NCBI RefSeq assembly: GCF_002019795.1
Contig: NZ_KV917381.1
Span: 1,671,210 to 1,735,209 of the forward strand
DNA: 64,000 bases
From: Bacillus alkalicellulosilyticus
GTDB lineage: Bacteria > Bacillota > Bacilli > Bacillales > Bacillaceae_F
Reading direction: 5' to 3'
The position numbers and the translations under genes were made by a program. How positions within the stretch are numbered: the stretch's first letter is position 1; each line of letters starts with the position of its first letter. Below the pieces are notes generated by a model. It had not been told where the DNA came from and searched no databases. It saw only the letters and a program-made list of their open reading frames with translations. This document shows, piece after piece, positions 26,691 through 36,493 of the stretch.

Positions 26691-27683
26691 ATGACGATTT
26701 TAATTACAGGTGGGGCAGGATATATTGGGAGTCACACGGCTCTTTATTTACAAAATAATAATGAAGACATCATTATCCTTGATAATTTACAAAAAGGTCA
26801 CCAAAAGGCCACCCTAAGTAAACGATTTTACAAAGGTGATATTCGTGATGAGGCACTCCTTGATTTTATTTTTTCTACTCATGAAATTACAAGTGTCATC
26901 CATTTTGCAGCCAATTCCCTCGTGGGAGAAAGCGTAGAAAACCCTTTGGAATACTATCATAATAACGTGATAGGTTCATATACACTCGTTAAAAAAATGG
27001 TCGAACATGGTGTGAAAAACATTGTGTTTTCTTCTACTGCAGCTACTTACGGCGAACCTGACTCTATCCCGATTCAAGAAACGGATGCAACGATTCCAAC
27101 AAATCCTTATGGCGAAACGAAATTAGCGATTGAAAAACTATTAAAATGGGCGGACAAAGCCTATGGACTCAAGTCTGTAAGCCTTCGTTATTTTAATGCA
27201 GCTGGAGCTGACCCGAAAGGACGGATTGGAGAAGACCATACCCCGGAAAGTCATTTAATCCCACTTGTTCTTCAAGTAGCTCTTGGACAACGCGAAAGTA
27301 TTAAGGTGTTTGGGGGAGATTATCCAACTGCTGATGGAAGTTGTATTCGAGATTATATCCATGTTAACGATTTAGCGCAAGCTCATTATTTAGCTCTAAA
27401 AAAATTAGAGAACACAAATGAAACTGGGATTTATAACCTAGGAAACGGAACTGGGTTCTCCGTATTAGAAGTCATTAACATGTGTCGAAAGGTAACTGGA
27501 AAAGAGATTAAAGCAGAAATCGTAGCTAGACGTGCAGGTGACCCGGCAGTACTCATTGCCTCTTCAGATAAAGCAAAACTGGAGTTGGGTTGGGAACCCA
27601 ATTACCCAGAACTAGAACAGATGATTTCGCATGCCTGGAACTGGCATCGAAAAAATCCAGGGGGATATCAAAGTGAACATTGA
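26691..27683 (+). CDS. galE: UDP-glucose 4-epimerase
   Basis: 330 residues from ATG 26691, chosen for AAGGAGG at 26678-26684; the longer reading from 26673 runs through the RBS. Extended SDR enzyme with the NAD loop TGGAGYIGSHT, the catalytic STAATYG serine region and YGETK tyrosine/lysine pair. It interconverts UDP-galactose and UDP-glucose in the Leloir pathway. It overlaps galK by 11 bp. Confidence 0.95.
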   Translation: MTILITGGAGYIGSHTALYLQNNNEDIIILDNLQKGHQKATLSKRFYKGDIRDEALLDFIFSTHEITSVIHFAANSLVGESVENPLEYYHNNVIGSYTLVKKMVEHGVKNIVFSSTAATYGEPDSIPIQETDATIPTNPYGETKLAIEKLLKWADKAYGLKSVSLRYFNAAGADPKGRIGEDHTPESHLIPLVLQVALGQRESIKVFGGDYPTADGSCIRDYIHVNDLAQAHYLALKKLENTNETGIYNLGNGTGFSVLEVINMCRKVTGKEIKAEIVARRAGDPAVLIASSDKAKLELGWEPNYPELEQMISHAWNWHRKNPGGYQSEH

Positions 27684-28845
27684 ATTATTGATTTTTACTT
27701 TTACTGAAATATTTGGGAAAACAGGGAAGGTGCGAACATTCTTTGCACCTGGAAGAGTCAACTTAATTGGAGAGCATACCGATTATAATGGGGGTCATGT
27801 TTTTCCTTGTGCTTTAAGTATTGGAACATTTGCAGCTGTCAGACCAAGAGAAGATAGGAAATTAAAATTTTATTCAATCAATTTTCCCAATCAAGGTATT
27901 ATTGAAACAACACTAGACGAATTACAGTATGATGTAAGAGATGATTGGGCTAATTATCCTAAAGGAGTACTCGTAAAAGCAATGGAGGATGGAGCTTCGA
28001 TTACTCATGGCTTTGATGTTGTTTATTATGGCACGATTCCTAATGGAGCAGGGCTTTCTTCCTCAGCTTCAATTGAACTTGTTACAGCTGTGATCGCAAA
28101 AGAATTGTATCAGCTTTCTTTTTCACAAATAGAACTCGCTTTACTATCGCAAAAAGCTGAAAATGATTATATTGGTGTAAACTGTGGGATTATGGACCAG
28201 TTTGCTATAGGAATGGGTAAAAAGGAACATGCTATCTTTCTTAATTGTCAAACATTAGAATATGCCTATTCTCCTATACATCTAAGAAACTTAGCCCTTG
28301 TGATTATCAATACAAATAAGCGAAGGGGATTAACAGACTCTAAGTACAATGAACGAAGAAGTGAGTGTGAAAATGCATTAGCTCTTTTACAAACAAGACT
28401 AGAAATCACATCGTTAGGTGATTTGACACCTGAGCAATTTGAACAACATAAAGATGTTATTGAAAATGAAACGGTTCGTCGTAGAGCAAAGCATGCTATA
28501 TATGAAAATGCGAGAACGATAAAAGCCGTAGAAAAATTAGAACAAGGTGATATTATAGGATTCGGTAAATTAATGAATGAGTCACATATATCATTACGAG
28601 ATGATTATGAAGTAACAGGTATTGAGTTGGATACTCTTGCGCAATTAGCATGGGATGCGGGTGCGATAGGGGCTAGAATGACAGGAGCTGGATTTGGTGG
28701 CTGTACGGTTAATCTAGTTGAACTAGAAAAAGTATCAGAATTTATCGAGAAGGTTTCTAGTCAGTACGAAGAAAAGATATCTGTTAAGCCAGAGTGTTAT
28801 GTCGTTGAAATTGGTGATGGTGCGCGTGAAATTACGAATCAATAG
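27673..28845 (+). CDS. galK: Galactokinase
   Basis: 390 residues from GTG 27673, placed 7 bp after GGGGGA; the frame also runs upstream inside galE but without an RBS. GHMP kinase that makes galactose 1-phosphate. The signature motifs are intact: RVNLIGEHTDYNGGHVFP (substrate), GAGLSSSASIEL (ATP loop) and MTGAGFGGCTVNLV (C-terminal). Coupled to galE by overlap and 21 bp ahead of galT. Confidence 0.95.
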   Translation: MNIELLIFTFTEIFGKTGKVRTFFAPGRVNLIGEHTDYNGGHVFPCALSIGTFAAVRPREDRKLKFYSINFPNQGIIETTLDELQYDVRDDWANYPKGVLVKAMEDGASITHGFDVVYYGTIPNGAGLSSSASIELVTAVIAKELYQLSFSQIELALLSQKAENDYIGVNCGIMDQFAIGMGKKEHAIFLNCQTLEYAYSPIHLRNLALVIINTNKRRGLTDSKYNERRSECENALALLQTRLEITSLGDLTPEQFEQHKDVIENETVRRRAKHAIYENARTIKAVEKLEQGDIIGFGKLMNESHISLRDDYEVTGIELDTLAQLAWDAGAIGARMTGAGFGGCTVNLVELEKVSEFIEKVSSQYEEKISVKPECYVVEIGDGAREITNQ

Positions 28846-28866
28846 CCCGCAGAAGGAGAGGTTGTT

Positions 28867-30393
28867 ATGATGCGCATTAATATATATGAGCAAATAGAAC
28901 GTCTAATCCAATATGGCATTCAAAAAAAAATGGTGTCTCCTTTTGATAGAGAGTATGTACGTAATCGTATAGTAAGGTACTTAGAACTTGATGAGTATGT
29001 TGAAACGAAGCCTCCAACAGAAGCACTTGAATCTCCTTATGACATTCTCGAGCAGATGTTAGACTGGGCTAATGAAGCTAAACGATGTAAAGAGAACACG
29101 GTTACTTTTCGAGATTTATTCGACACAGGTCTAATGGATTGCATTATGCCAAGACCTTCAGAAATTAATTATCGCTTTAAGGAATTATATGCTCAACAGC
29201 CTTCTGTAGCCACGAGCTTTTTTTATGACTTATCACAGAATTCTCATTACATACGAAGAGAGCGTATTGAAAAAAATCAGCACTGGCTTAGCTCTACCGA
29301 GTATGGGAATCTTGAGATTACAATCAATTTATCGAAACCAGAAAAAGACCCTGTAGCAATTGCTGCGGCAAAAAATATGACACATTCTAGCTATCCCACG
29401 TGTTTACTTTGTAAAGAGAATGTCGGGTATCAAGGAAGAGTGGACCACCCAGCAAGACAAAATCATCGAATCATCCCGGTCACGCTTAATGGAGAGCAAT
29501 GGTTTTTTCAATTTTCGCCGTATGTGTATTACAATGAGCATGCTATTATCTTTTCAGAAAAACATGAACCGATGAAAATTTCAAAGAAAGGCTTCGACCG
29601 CTTACTTTCATTTGTAGCGCAATTTCCTCATTATTTCGTAGGAACAAACGCGGACTTGCCAATCGTTGGAGGATCAATCTTGTCTCATGACCATTTTCAA
29701 GGTGGAAATCATCCGTTTCCGATGGCAAAAGCACCAACAGAGGAATCATTTTCTTTCACAGGTTTTGAAGAAATCGAGGCTGGAATTGTGAAATGGCCAA
29801 TGTCCGTGATTCGTTTAAAAGGAAGCGACAGGCAAAAAATGTCTAGCTTAGCAGAAAAAGTGTTACATGCATGGTATGATTACAGTGACGAATCCGTGAA
29901 TTTACAAGCTAGTACAGCAGGAGAACGCCATAATACAATTACTCCAATAGCACGTTTTCGAGATGGGAAATTTGAGTTTGATTTAGTATTACGAAATAAT
30001 CGTACGAGTGAACAACACCCGATGGGAATCTTTCATCCTCATGATGAAGTTCATCATATCAAAAAAGAAAACATAGGGTTAATAGAAGTGATGGGGCTAG
30101 CTGTCTTGCCTGGAAGGTTACAAGAGGAAATGGAATTGTTATCTACCTATTTATGTTCAGATGAAGCGATTGATAAAATCACTCTAGATCATCGAACGAA
30201 TAAACATAAGCAGTGGGCCGAGAAATTGCAATCTCTTTATACCTTTAATGAGGAAAACGTGGGCCACATTCTACAACAAGAAGTAGGGAAAGTGTTTTCT
30301 GTCGTGTTAGAACATGCTGGGGTTTTTAAACGTACAAATGAGGGAAAAACGGCATTTCTCAAGTTTATAACCCATGTTCAACAATCAGTATAG
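28867..30393 (+). CDS. galT: UDP-glucose--hexose-1-phosphate uridylyltransferase (Firmicutes type)
   Basis: 508 residues, the length of the Gram-positive class II GalT, which is unlike the 350-residue E. coli enzyme. Visible features are LCKENVGYQGRVDHPARQNHRI near the middle and GGSILSHDHFQGG around the active-site histidines. It exchanges UMP between UDP-glucose and galactose 1-phosphate, completing galE-galK-galT. ATG 28867 and 28870 are both possible behind GAAGGAGAGG. Confidence 0.94.
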   Translation: MMRINIYEQIERLIQYGIQKKMVSPFDREYVRNRIVRYLELDEYVETKPPTEALESPYDILEQMLDWANEAKRCKENTVTFRDLFDTGLMDCIMPRPSEINYRFKELYAQQPSVATSFFYDLSQNSHYIRRERIEKNQHWLSSTEYGNLEITINLSKPEKDPVAIAAAKNMTHSSYPTCLLCKENVGYQGRVDHPARQNHRIIPVTLNGEQWFFQFSPYVYYNEHAIIFSEKHEPMKISKKGFDRLLSFVAQFPHYFVGTNADLPIVGGSILSHDHFQGGNHPFPMAKAPTEESFSFTGFEEIEAGIVKWPMSVIRLKGSDRQKMSSLAEKVLHAWYDYSDESVNLQASTAGERHNTITPIARFRDGKFEFDLVLRNNRTSEQHPMGIFHPHDEVHHIKKENIGLIEVMGLAVLPGRLQEEMELLSTYLCSDEAIDKITLDHRTNKHKQWAEKLQSLYTFNEENVGHILQQEVGKVFSVVLEHAGVFKRTNEGKTAFLKFITHVQQSV

Positions 30394-30395
30394 TT

Positions 30396-30428
30396 AAAGG
30401 AGTTCACAGGGATTGTGAACTCCTTTGG
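30396..30428 (+). terminator. Terminator of galEKT
   Basis: AAAGGAGTTCAC (30396-30407) pairs perfectly with GTGAACTCCTTT (30415-30426) around a 7-base loop, directly after the galT stop codon. Confidence 0.85.
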
Positions 30429-30470
30429 CTATTATGCAGAAAATCTACTTGTTTTCAAGTCAGAGCTTAT

Positions 30471-31649
30471 TTATGCTTCAATAAAACGAGGGAGTGGGTC
30501 ATGAAACGTGTTCCAATTCATCTTTAGTTCCGCATCAGTTAGTAAACATTGTTCTAAGGAGTCGATTATTTCTTGCTTTTGCATGTCTATGCCAATAAAC
30601 ACAAGCTCATTCATTCTGTCACCATAAACAGGGTCCCACTTTTGAAGTAGTTCTGGTTCTTCTTTTAAGGTTTGTTGTTTTTCTTCTTCCGAATAGGCTG
30701 CTACCCATTCACCTGCACCTTGAATAGTGACAGCTGAACCAGCTTGAGAAAGAAGACCCGCTAAATCACTTCGTGAAGCGACCCAAAAAAAGCCTTTTGC
30801 CCTAACGATATCTTCTGGCCATTGCTCAAGCCAATTCATAAACCGTTCTGGATGGAATGGTTTACGACTTCGAAACACAAAGGAAGAAATTCCATATTCT
30901 TCTGTTTCGGGTACGTGTTCCTCATTTAATTCTTTAATCCAGCCAGCGGATTGACTTGCTTTTTCAAAATTAAATCGACGAGTGTTTAAAATCCTGTTGA
31001 GCTCGACACGAGAATAGGAAGTAGGAATAATATCCGCATCTGCATTCATTTTACGTAAGAACGACAATAACTCTTTTGTATCTTCTTCTGATAGCAATTC
31101 TGTTTTATTAAGTAAAAGTACATCCGCAAATTCCATTTGGTCGATGAGTAAGTCAGCAACTTCTCTAGTATCACTTTCATCTGTACCTTCTTTTCGGTCA
31201 AGCAAGGATTCACCAGAAGCATAATCCTCCCAAAAGCGATTCGCGTCTACAACGGTCACCATCGTATCAAGTCTACATTTTTTTGTTAAATCTATCCCAA
31301 TTTCTTCATCGATATATGTAAAGGTTTGTGCAACTGGTACAGGTTCACTAATACCCGAAGATTCTATTACAATATAATCGATTCCACCTTTATCAACTAA
31401 GTTTTCAACTTCTTTCATTAAATCCTCTCGAAGTGTACAGCATATACAGCCATTTTGCATTTCTACAAGTTTTTCTTCAGTACGAGAAAAACCGCCATCC
31501 TTGATTAGTTTTGCATCTATATTGATTTCACTCATATCGTTAACGATGACAGCAACTCGCAAACCTTCTGAGTTTGTTAATATATGGTGTAATAGCGTTG
31601 TCTTCCCAGCCCCTAAATATCCGCTTAATACGGTAACAGGTATTTTCAT
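30471..31649 (-). CDS. CobW/YciC-type zinc metallochaperone GTPase
   Basis: 392 residues. The P-loop GYLGAGKTTLLH, the metal-binding CxCC motif (NGCICCTLREDL) and the guanine motif NKTE are present in the N-terminal GTPase half; the C-terminal half is a CobW_C domain ending in HDPLPRFIEA. The length and CICC motif match the ZigA/YciC (COG0523) group that hands zinc to client enzymes in zinc shortage. A near-consensus Zur box lies 21 bp upstream of the start, which supports a zinc role. Confidence 0.9.
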   Translation of the reverse strand: MKIPVTVLSGYLGAGKTTLLHHILTNSEGLRVAVIVNDMSEINIDAKLIKDGGFSRTEEKLVEMQNGCICCTLREDLMKEVENLVDKGGIDYIVIESSGISEPVPVAQTFTYIDEEIGIDLTKKCRLDTMVTVVDANRFWEDYASGESLLDRKEGTDESDTREVADLLIDQMEFADVLLLNKTELLSEEDTKELLSFLRKMNADADIIPTSYSRVELNRILNTRRFNFEKASQSAGWIKELNEEHVPETEEYGISSFVFRSRKPFHPERFMNWLEQWPEDIVRAKGFFWVASRSDLAGLLSQAGSAVTIQGAGEWVAAYSEEEKQQTLKEEPELLQKWDPVYGDRMNELVFIGIDMQKQEIIDSLEQCLLTDAELKMNWNTFHDPLPRFIEA

Positions 31650-31670
31650 ATTCTAGTCCTCCTATGATTT

Positions 31671-31691
31671 AAAGCGAAATAATTACGATTT
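31671..31691 (-). promoter_or_regulatory. Zur box upstream of the YciC-type gene
   Basis: On the minus strand the 21 bases begin AAATCGTAAT and end ATTTCGCTTT around a central T. The Bacillus Zur consensus is AAATCGTAATnATTACGATTT, so only two of the 20 defined bases differ. Position just before the RBS fits repression when zinc is plentiful. Confidence 0.88.
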
Positions 31692-32143
31692 AAATTTTAC
31701 CTATTTCTGTTACAAATGTAAAGTACAATGAATCTTTTCTTCTGATACTAAGTTCCTGTGTTAGTAAAGTGAATGTTATCTACGATTTATTAAACACCGA
31801 TATACCGTAAGCCTTTTTTAGCCATTCGTCTATACAAAGGTTAAATCGGAGGAAGCTAGTAGGGTGTCAAAAGTTACAGATTTTCTTTTTATCTATTTTA
31901 AATATTCTAACATTTAGGAAAATCACCCTATTGCTATAGTCTAAGTTGGTCTGATATCGTGAAAGTACGTATTTTGGTGAACGTTGTCTTACGAAGTGAA
32001 AATCGGTAGTACAAAGTATTTTCTTTCTTGTTTACATCATAGAACAAATAGAATTAGTTCTCGATTCCTAGAAATGGTGTTTAGCTAGCTACATAAAATG
32101 ATAGAGATGTACTCGAAAGAAAGAAAAAGAGAGGTGGGGGGAT
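31692..32143. other. 450-bp gap without a recognised gene
   Basis: AT-rich DNA between two divergent genes. No open reading frame with an RBS, no strong hairpin and no riboswitch motif was recognised. The downstream gene's RBS, GAGGTGGGGGG, is at its right end. A promoter for the GGDEF/EAL gene must lie here, but no convincing pair of hexamers was found. Confidence 0.5.
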
Positions 32144-35125
32144 TTGTCAAAAACGATTGGTGTACTAACTCCTCTTATAGACGGCTTTTATTTTAATGGG
32201 ATGTTGCAAGGGATCCATGAAGCTACAAAAAATAAAGATATTAATTTAATTCTCTTTCAAACGATGGATTCTAACTATTTGCAAGTGGCTTACCAAAGTA
32301 ATCTGGCTGATAACAATATTGACGGGTGGATCGTCATTTATAACGGTGAAAAAGATGATTCTTATGTCAGTCAAATTGAACAAAAAGGGAGACCTGTCGT
32401 CTCGACTCCATATGATTGGGGAACGGCTTGTACTGTTTTCCAAGTTGACAATGAACAAGGTGGATACGAGGCAACAAAACATCTGATAGAACATGGTCAT
32501 ACAAAGATTGCCTCTGTCTATTGTATTAAAAACGAGGAGAGTATTCTTAGGTTTAAAGGCTATAAAAAAGCTCTTGAAGAAAATGGCATTCCTTTTGATG
32601 AGCAACTAGTATTTGAAATTCCTACATTATGGGAATATGACGGTGTAAGAGCAGCTCATATGATGAAGGATCGCTCATTTGGTTTTACAGCTATTACCGT
32701 CAGTTCAGATTTAGTAGCTTTAGCAATTATACAACAATTTAAAGAGTGGGAAATTCATGTACCTGATGATATAGCCATTATTGGTTTTGATAACACAGAA
32801 TATGCAAGAAGAATTGGGCTTACCTCTGTTGAGCAACCTTTGTTCACAAGAGGGGTACATATGGCAGAAACTCTAATAAGAGAGTTGAATGGTTACTTAG
32901 AAGGATTTAATCAACAAATATTTGAACCTACGAATCTGATAGTCAGACATTCTTGTGGCTGTACTCCATTGAGTAAAGAAGAAGATATGGACCACCTATA
33001 TGAAGAAAGTCTAGAAATAATTAACTATTTACATAATATTGTTCAAAGGAACCAACGAATATGTCGGGACCTTATCCGTTCTAAGGCTGGTTATGTAATC
33101 GATTTATCGTGGTTATCTTCTACTTCATACACTTGGGGTTGTGTGGCATTATGGACTAGTGAAAGACAGCTAAGGATTGAAAGCATTCACACAAGTAAAA
33201 GTGATTCCATTCTCCACGCCGGTCAAATTTTTCCGGAGAAAATCTTCCCTCCTTCTTCTATTTACTCCCTGTTAGAAATAGACGAGGCATTATCAGTACA
33301 TACCATAAGAACTGAAGAGCGTGAGTTAGGATTTGTGTTGTTAATGGGGACAATCAATGAAAAGTTGAGATCGGCTCATCCTCAATATGATACGATTACC
33401 CACCATCTTGATTTACTTGCTTATGCCCTAGAACGAGAAGCGATGTATAAAGAAGCATCTGAGCGTGAAAGAAGACTAGAGATTGTTTCGTCAACGACGA
33501 ATGATGGTATATTTGAATGGGATTTATCTACGAATGTAATGACCTGGAATCATGGGATAAAACGAATATTAAACCACACTAGTCATTTAATGCACTTAGA
33601 TGAGTTTTTTAACAAATTACACGAAGATGACCGAATTCATGTTCATCAAGCCTTATTCGACCATATACAGGCTGGGCGTTCGTTTAAAACTGAATTTCGA
33701 ATGAAAAAGAATGAAAAAGAGTATATTTGGGTGTCTGCCGCGGGAGAGGTTGTCCGCGAACAAGATGGACGTTTTATAAGCATGATTGGTTCAATAACTG
33801 ATATAACCGAAAGAAAAGCATCTGAGGAACAAATACGTCACATCGCTTTCCATGATTCACTAACCAATCTCCCGAACCGAAGATATATCTATCAAAAAAT
33901 CTCTGATGAAATAAAGAATGTGGAAGCTGTAAAATTTGCCATTCTTTTATTAGATTTAGACCGCTTTAAAATCATAAATGACAGTCTAGGTCATACGATT
34001 GGTGATAAACTCATTCAACAAATATCTGATGTTCTTGACCGTGTGATACGACCTCAGGATACAGTATCTCGATTAGGTGGAGATGAATTTATTATTCTCT
34101 GTCCCAATTTAGAAGATGAGCTTCAAGCAGTAGAAGTCGCAGAAAGAATTATATTGGCATTAAACAAAAGGTTTAACATAGAGGGTCATTCTATTTATGT
34201 GACATCTAGTATTGGGATTAGTTATTATCCTAAGCATGGTTGTGATGTAGATACATTAATTAAGAATGCGGACATTGCCATGTACGAAGCAAAAAGTAAT
34301 GGAAAAAACCAATATATGACCTATGAAAAAGTGATGAGTTATAACACATTACAACGGTTAAGGATGGAAAATAGCCTAAGAGATGCTGTGAAAGGAAATG
34401 AGTTTACCTTATATTATCAGGCTCAAATGAGCTTAAAAACACAACGCATTGTTGGGATGGAAGCATTAATCCGTTGGTTTTCGCCTGAATTTGGACTTGT
34501 TTCCCCTGTTAATTTTATACCGCTTGCAGAGGAAACAGGATTAATCATACCGATTAGTGAATGGGTTTTACAACAAGCATGTGAGGATAACAAAAAGCTA
34601 ATAAGTGAGGGCTTTCCACCATTGGTAATCGCTGTTAACATCTCAGCATCTCATTTTACAAAACATGATTTTGTTTCAACCATTATTAGTATTTTAGAAA
34701 AGACAGGTCATCCTCCACATTTACTTTGTTTAGAAATTACAGAAACGGTAGCGATTCAACATTTAGACTTAACGTTACGTCATTTATATGAGTTGAAAAA
34801 ATATGGAATTCGAATCGCACTCGATGATTTTGGCGTAGGTAATTCATCCCTGTCATTACTTCGTACACTCCCGATTGACACATTGAAAACCGACCAGTCG
34901 TTTGTAAGAGATTTGATGAAGAGTGAGGCCAATATGGCGATATATCGCAGTATTCTATCGCTTGCACAAGGCTTGAACCTTGAAAGTTGTATTGAAGGTG
35001 TGGAAACGGTCGATCATTATCGATTAGTAGAAGAAGAAGGTGGTACGATGATCCAAGGGTATTATATCAGTAAGCCAGTTCCTTTAGACCAGTTTAAACA
35101 GTTTTTAAGTCAGCAGACGTATTAA
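32144..35125 (+). CDS. LacI-sensor/PAS/GGDEF/EAL cyclic-di-GMP protein
   Basis: 993 residues, TTG start. Residues 1-270 form a LacI/GalR-type periplasmic-binding-like sensor that lacks the DNA-binding helices. A GAF-like middle part (about 280-430), a PAS/PAC domain (about 445-560), a GGDEF domain (about 570-730, with DSLTNLPNRR and RLGGDEF) and an EAL domain (about 740-990) follow. The EAL residues for hydrolysis look intact (EALIRW, NISASHF, EITET, DDFG, KTDQSF, EGVET). No membrane helix or signal peptide is seen, so it should sense a cytoplasmic sugar-like ligand and adjust c-di-GMP. Which activity dominates cannot be told. Confidence 0.9.
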   Translation: MSKTIGVLTPLIDGFYFNGMLQGIHEATKNKDINLILFQTMDSNYLQVAYQSNLADNNIDGWIVIYNGEKDDSYVSQIEQKGRPVVSTPYDWGTACTVFQVDNEQGGYEATKHLIEHGHTKIASVYCIKNEESILRFKGYKKALEENGIPFDEQLVFEIPTLWEYDGVRAAHMMKDRSFGFTAITVSSDLVALAIIQQFKEWEIHVPDDIAIIGFDNTEYARRIGLTSVEQPLFTRGVHMAETLIRELNGYLEGFNQQIFEPTNLIVRHSCGCTPLSKEEDMDHLYEESLEIINYLHNIVQRNQRICRDLIRSKAGYVIDLSWLSSTSYTWGCVALWTSERQLRIESIHTSKSDSILHAGQIFPEKIFPPSSIYSLLEIDEALSVHTIRTEERELGFVLLMGTINEKLRSAHPQYDTITHHLDLLAYALEREAMYKEASERERRLEIVSSTTNDGIFEWDLSTNVMTWNHGIKRILNHTSHLMHLDEFFNKLHEDDRIHVHQALFDHIQAGRSFKTEFRMKKNEKEYIWVSAAGEVVREQDGRFISMIGSITDITERKASEEQIRHIAFHDSLTNLPNRRYIYQKISDEIKNVEAVKFAILLLDLDRFKIINDSLGHTIGDKLIQQISDVLDRVIRPQDTVSRLGGDEFIILCPNLEDELQAVEVAERIILALNKRFNIEGHSIYVTSSIGISYYPKHGCDVDTLIKNADIAMYEAKSNGKNQYMTYEKVMSYNTLQRLRMENSLRDAVKGNEFTLYYQAQMSLKTQRIVGMEALIRWFSPEFGLVSPVNFIPLAEETGLIIPISEWVLQQACEDNKKLISEGFPPLVIAVNISASHFTKHDFVSTIISILEKTGHPPHLLCLEITETVAIQHLDLTLRHLYELKKYGIRIALDDFGVGNSSLSLLRTLPIDTLKTDQSFVRDLMKSEANMAIYRSILSLAQGLNLESCIEGVETVDHYRLVEEEGGTMIQGYYISKPVPLDQFKQFLSQQTY

Positions 35126-35181
35126 TAGTGTTGCTTTAAAGAAAGAGGAACATAAAATAATTTATGAATAGTTGAACGAGG

Positions 35182-35221
35182 GCACTGAAAAAGTTAAAAA
35201 CCAAACTTTTTCAGTGCTTTT
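35182..35221 (+). terminator. Hairpin terminator, second family
   Basis: GCACTGAAAAAGTT (35182-35195) pairs perfectly with AACTTTTTCAGTGC (35204-35217) around the loop AAAAACCA, then TTTT. It follows the GGDEF/EAL gene. The same stem and loop recur at 35319, 38009 and, degenerate, at 56605. Confidence 0.85.
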
Positions 35222-35250
35222 GATGGTTGAAATGGCTCCACTTGTTGCTC

Positions 35251-35286
35251 GCCTGCTACGAGAAACCAACTCGTAGCAGGCTTTTA
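35251..35286. terminator. Second hairpin between the GGDEF/EAL and channel genes
   Basis: GCCTGCTACGAG (35251-35262) pairs perfectly with CTCGTAGCAGGC (35270-35281) and is followed by TTTT. It is unrelated in sequence to the two flanking family hairpins. Confidence 0.7.
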
Positions 35287-35318
35287 AAAAATGCAACGGT
35301 TACGCACATTGCTTCGAA

Positions 35319-35356
35319 GTCACTGAAAAAGTTAAAAACCGAACTTTTTCAGTGAC
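35319..35356. terminator. Hairpin terminator, second family, downstream of the channel gene
   Basis: GTCACTGAAAAAGTT (35319-35333) pairs perfectly with AACTTTTTCAGTGAC (35342-35356) around AAAAACCG. It lies 24 bp past the channel gene's stop on the minus strand and could serve both directions. Confidence 0.8.
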
Positions 35357-35379
35357 CTCGGTTAGTCCCACGCTATTAG

Positions 35380-36207
35380 CTATTTTTTTATCGATAATAA
35401 AATTTCTTTTAATTCTGCTACTTCCTTGCGCAATTCCATCAATTCTTCTTTTGTTTCATCTACCTCTTCACCCGCTTCGTCTTTCTCTGCTTTTTCTACA
35501 TTTGAGACAATGACACCGATGAATAGGTTAAATACGATAAATGTGCCTACTAAGACAAACAACACAAAGTAGAGCCATGACCAGGGTGCTTCCGCAAATA
35601 TCGGCCTCATTACGGCACTCGCCCATGATTCTAACGTAACCACCTGAAATAGAGTTAGTAGTGATAATTGCAGGTTACCAAAATATTCAGGTGAGATTTG
35701 AGCAAATAACATTGTTCCCGTAACCGCAAAGATATAAAAAACGATACTCATAAGAATCAAAATGTTTCCAAGTGCCGGAATGGTTAATAAAAGTGCATCG
35801 ACTAATCGTCGTAAGGATGGGATAACGGAAATAGCACGTAACACACGAAGTACGCGTAAAATTCGTAATACCGTGACAAAGTGAGCACCAACAAAGATAT
35901 GACCAGCTGCAACGATTAAAAAATCAAACCAATTCCATGTATTTGTAAAAAAACTTCGTTTCGGATGAGAAGCTATAAATCGTATGGCAATTTCTATTGT
36001 GAAGATCCAAAGGAGTAGTAAATCAGCTTTAAAGAACCACTCTTTATTTGGATAATAGATACCAGGATATGTTTCTATCCCAACGATAATCGCGTTTATC
36101 ATAATTAGAGTAATAATAGTGGCTGTAAATCCTTTGTGATTGACAATACGTTGACAATATAATGATAGGGCAGATGCCCCTTTTTTATGTTTTTCGTTAA
36201 CTGACAT
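35380..36207 (-). CDS. Voltage-gated sodium channel (NaChBac family)
   Basis: 275 residues with one six-helix domain. The S4 voltage sensor has arginines every third residue (VLRILRVLRVLRAISVIPSLRR). The pore loop holds the selectivity filter TLESWAS inside FQVVTLESWASAVMRPIF, which is nearly the NaChBac sequence. A C-terminal acidic helix ends in a coiled coil (about 240-275) that drives tetramer assembly. In alkaliphilic bacilli this channel returns sodium at high pH and supports motility and chemotaxis. It is monocistronic and points away from the M23 gene. Confidence 0.95.
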   Translation of the reverse strand: MSVNEKHKKGASALSLYCQRIVNHKGFTATIITLIMINAIIVGIETYPGIYYPNKEWFFKADLLLLWIFTIEIAIRFIASHPKRSFFTNTWNWFDFLIVAAGHIFVGAHFVTVLRILRVLRVLRAISVIPSLRRLVDALLLTIPALGNILILMSIVFYIFAVTGTMLFAQISPEYFGNLQLSLLTLFQVVTLESWASAVMRPIFAEAPWSWLYFVLFVLVGTFIVFNLFIGVIVSNVEKAEKDEAGEEVDETKEELMELRKEVAELKEILLSIKK

Positions 36208-36493
36208 ATTTTCCTCCAGATATAAATACTAACTGCGTAAGTTGACACAACAATCTAATTTTACTAGATTATCAAGTCATATGAAAGCATTCCCACGTTT
36301 TTCTTTGCACCTAACCATTTTTATTTTTTAGTCTTTTTTCCTATTTTTTTTATTAGGTTTATGATGCTAATGAAACACGAAGCATAATATACCTACCAGT
36401 TTTTTTCTGATTTCTTCCGGACGGTTTCTCCTTTAAGGGCCTTGAATGAATGGATATCATTCCATGTACCTATTCCCCTGTAACAAGTGCATT

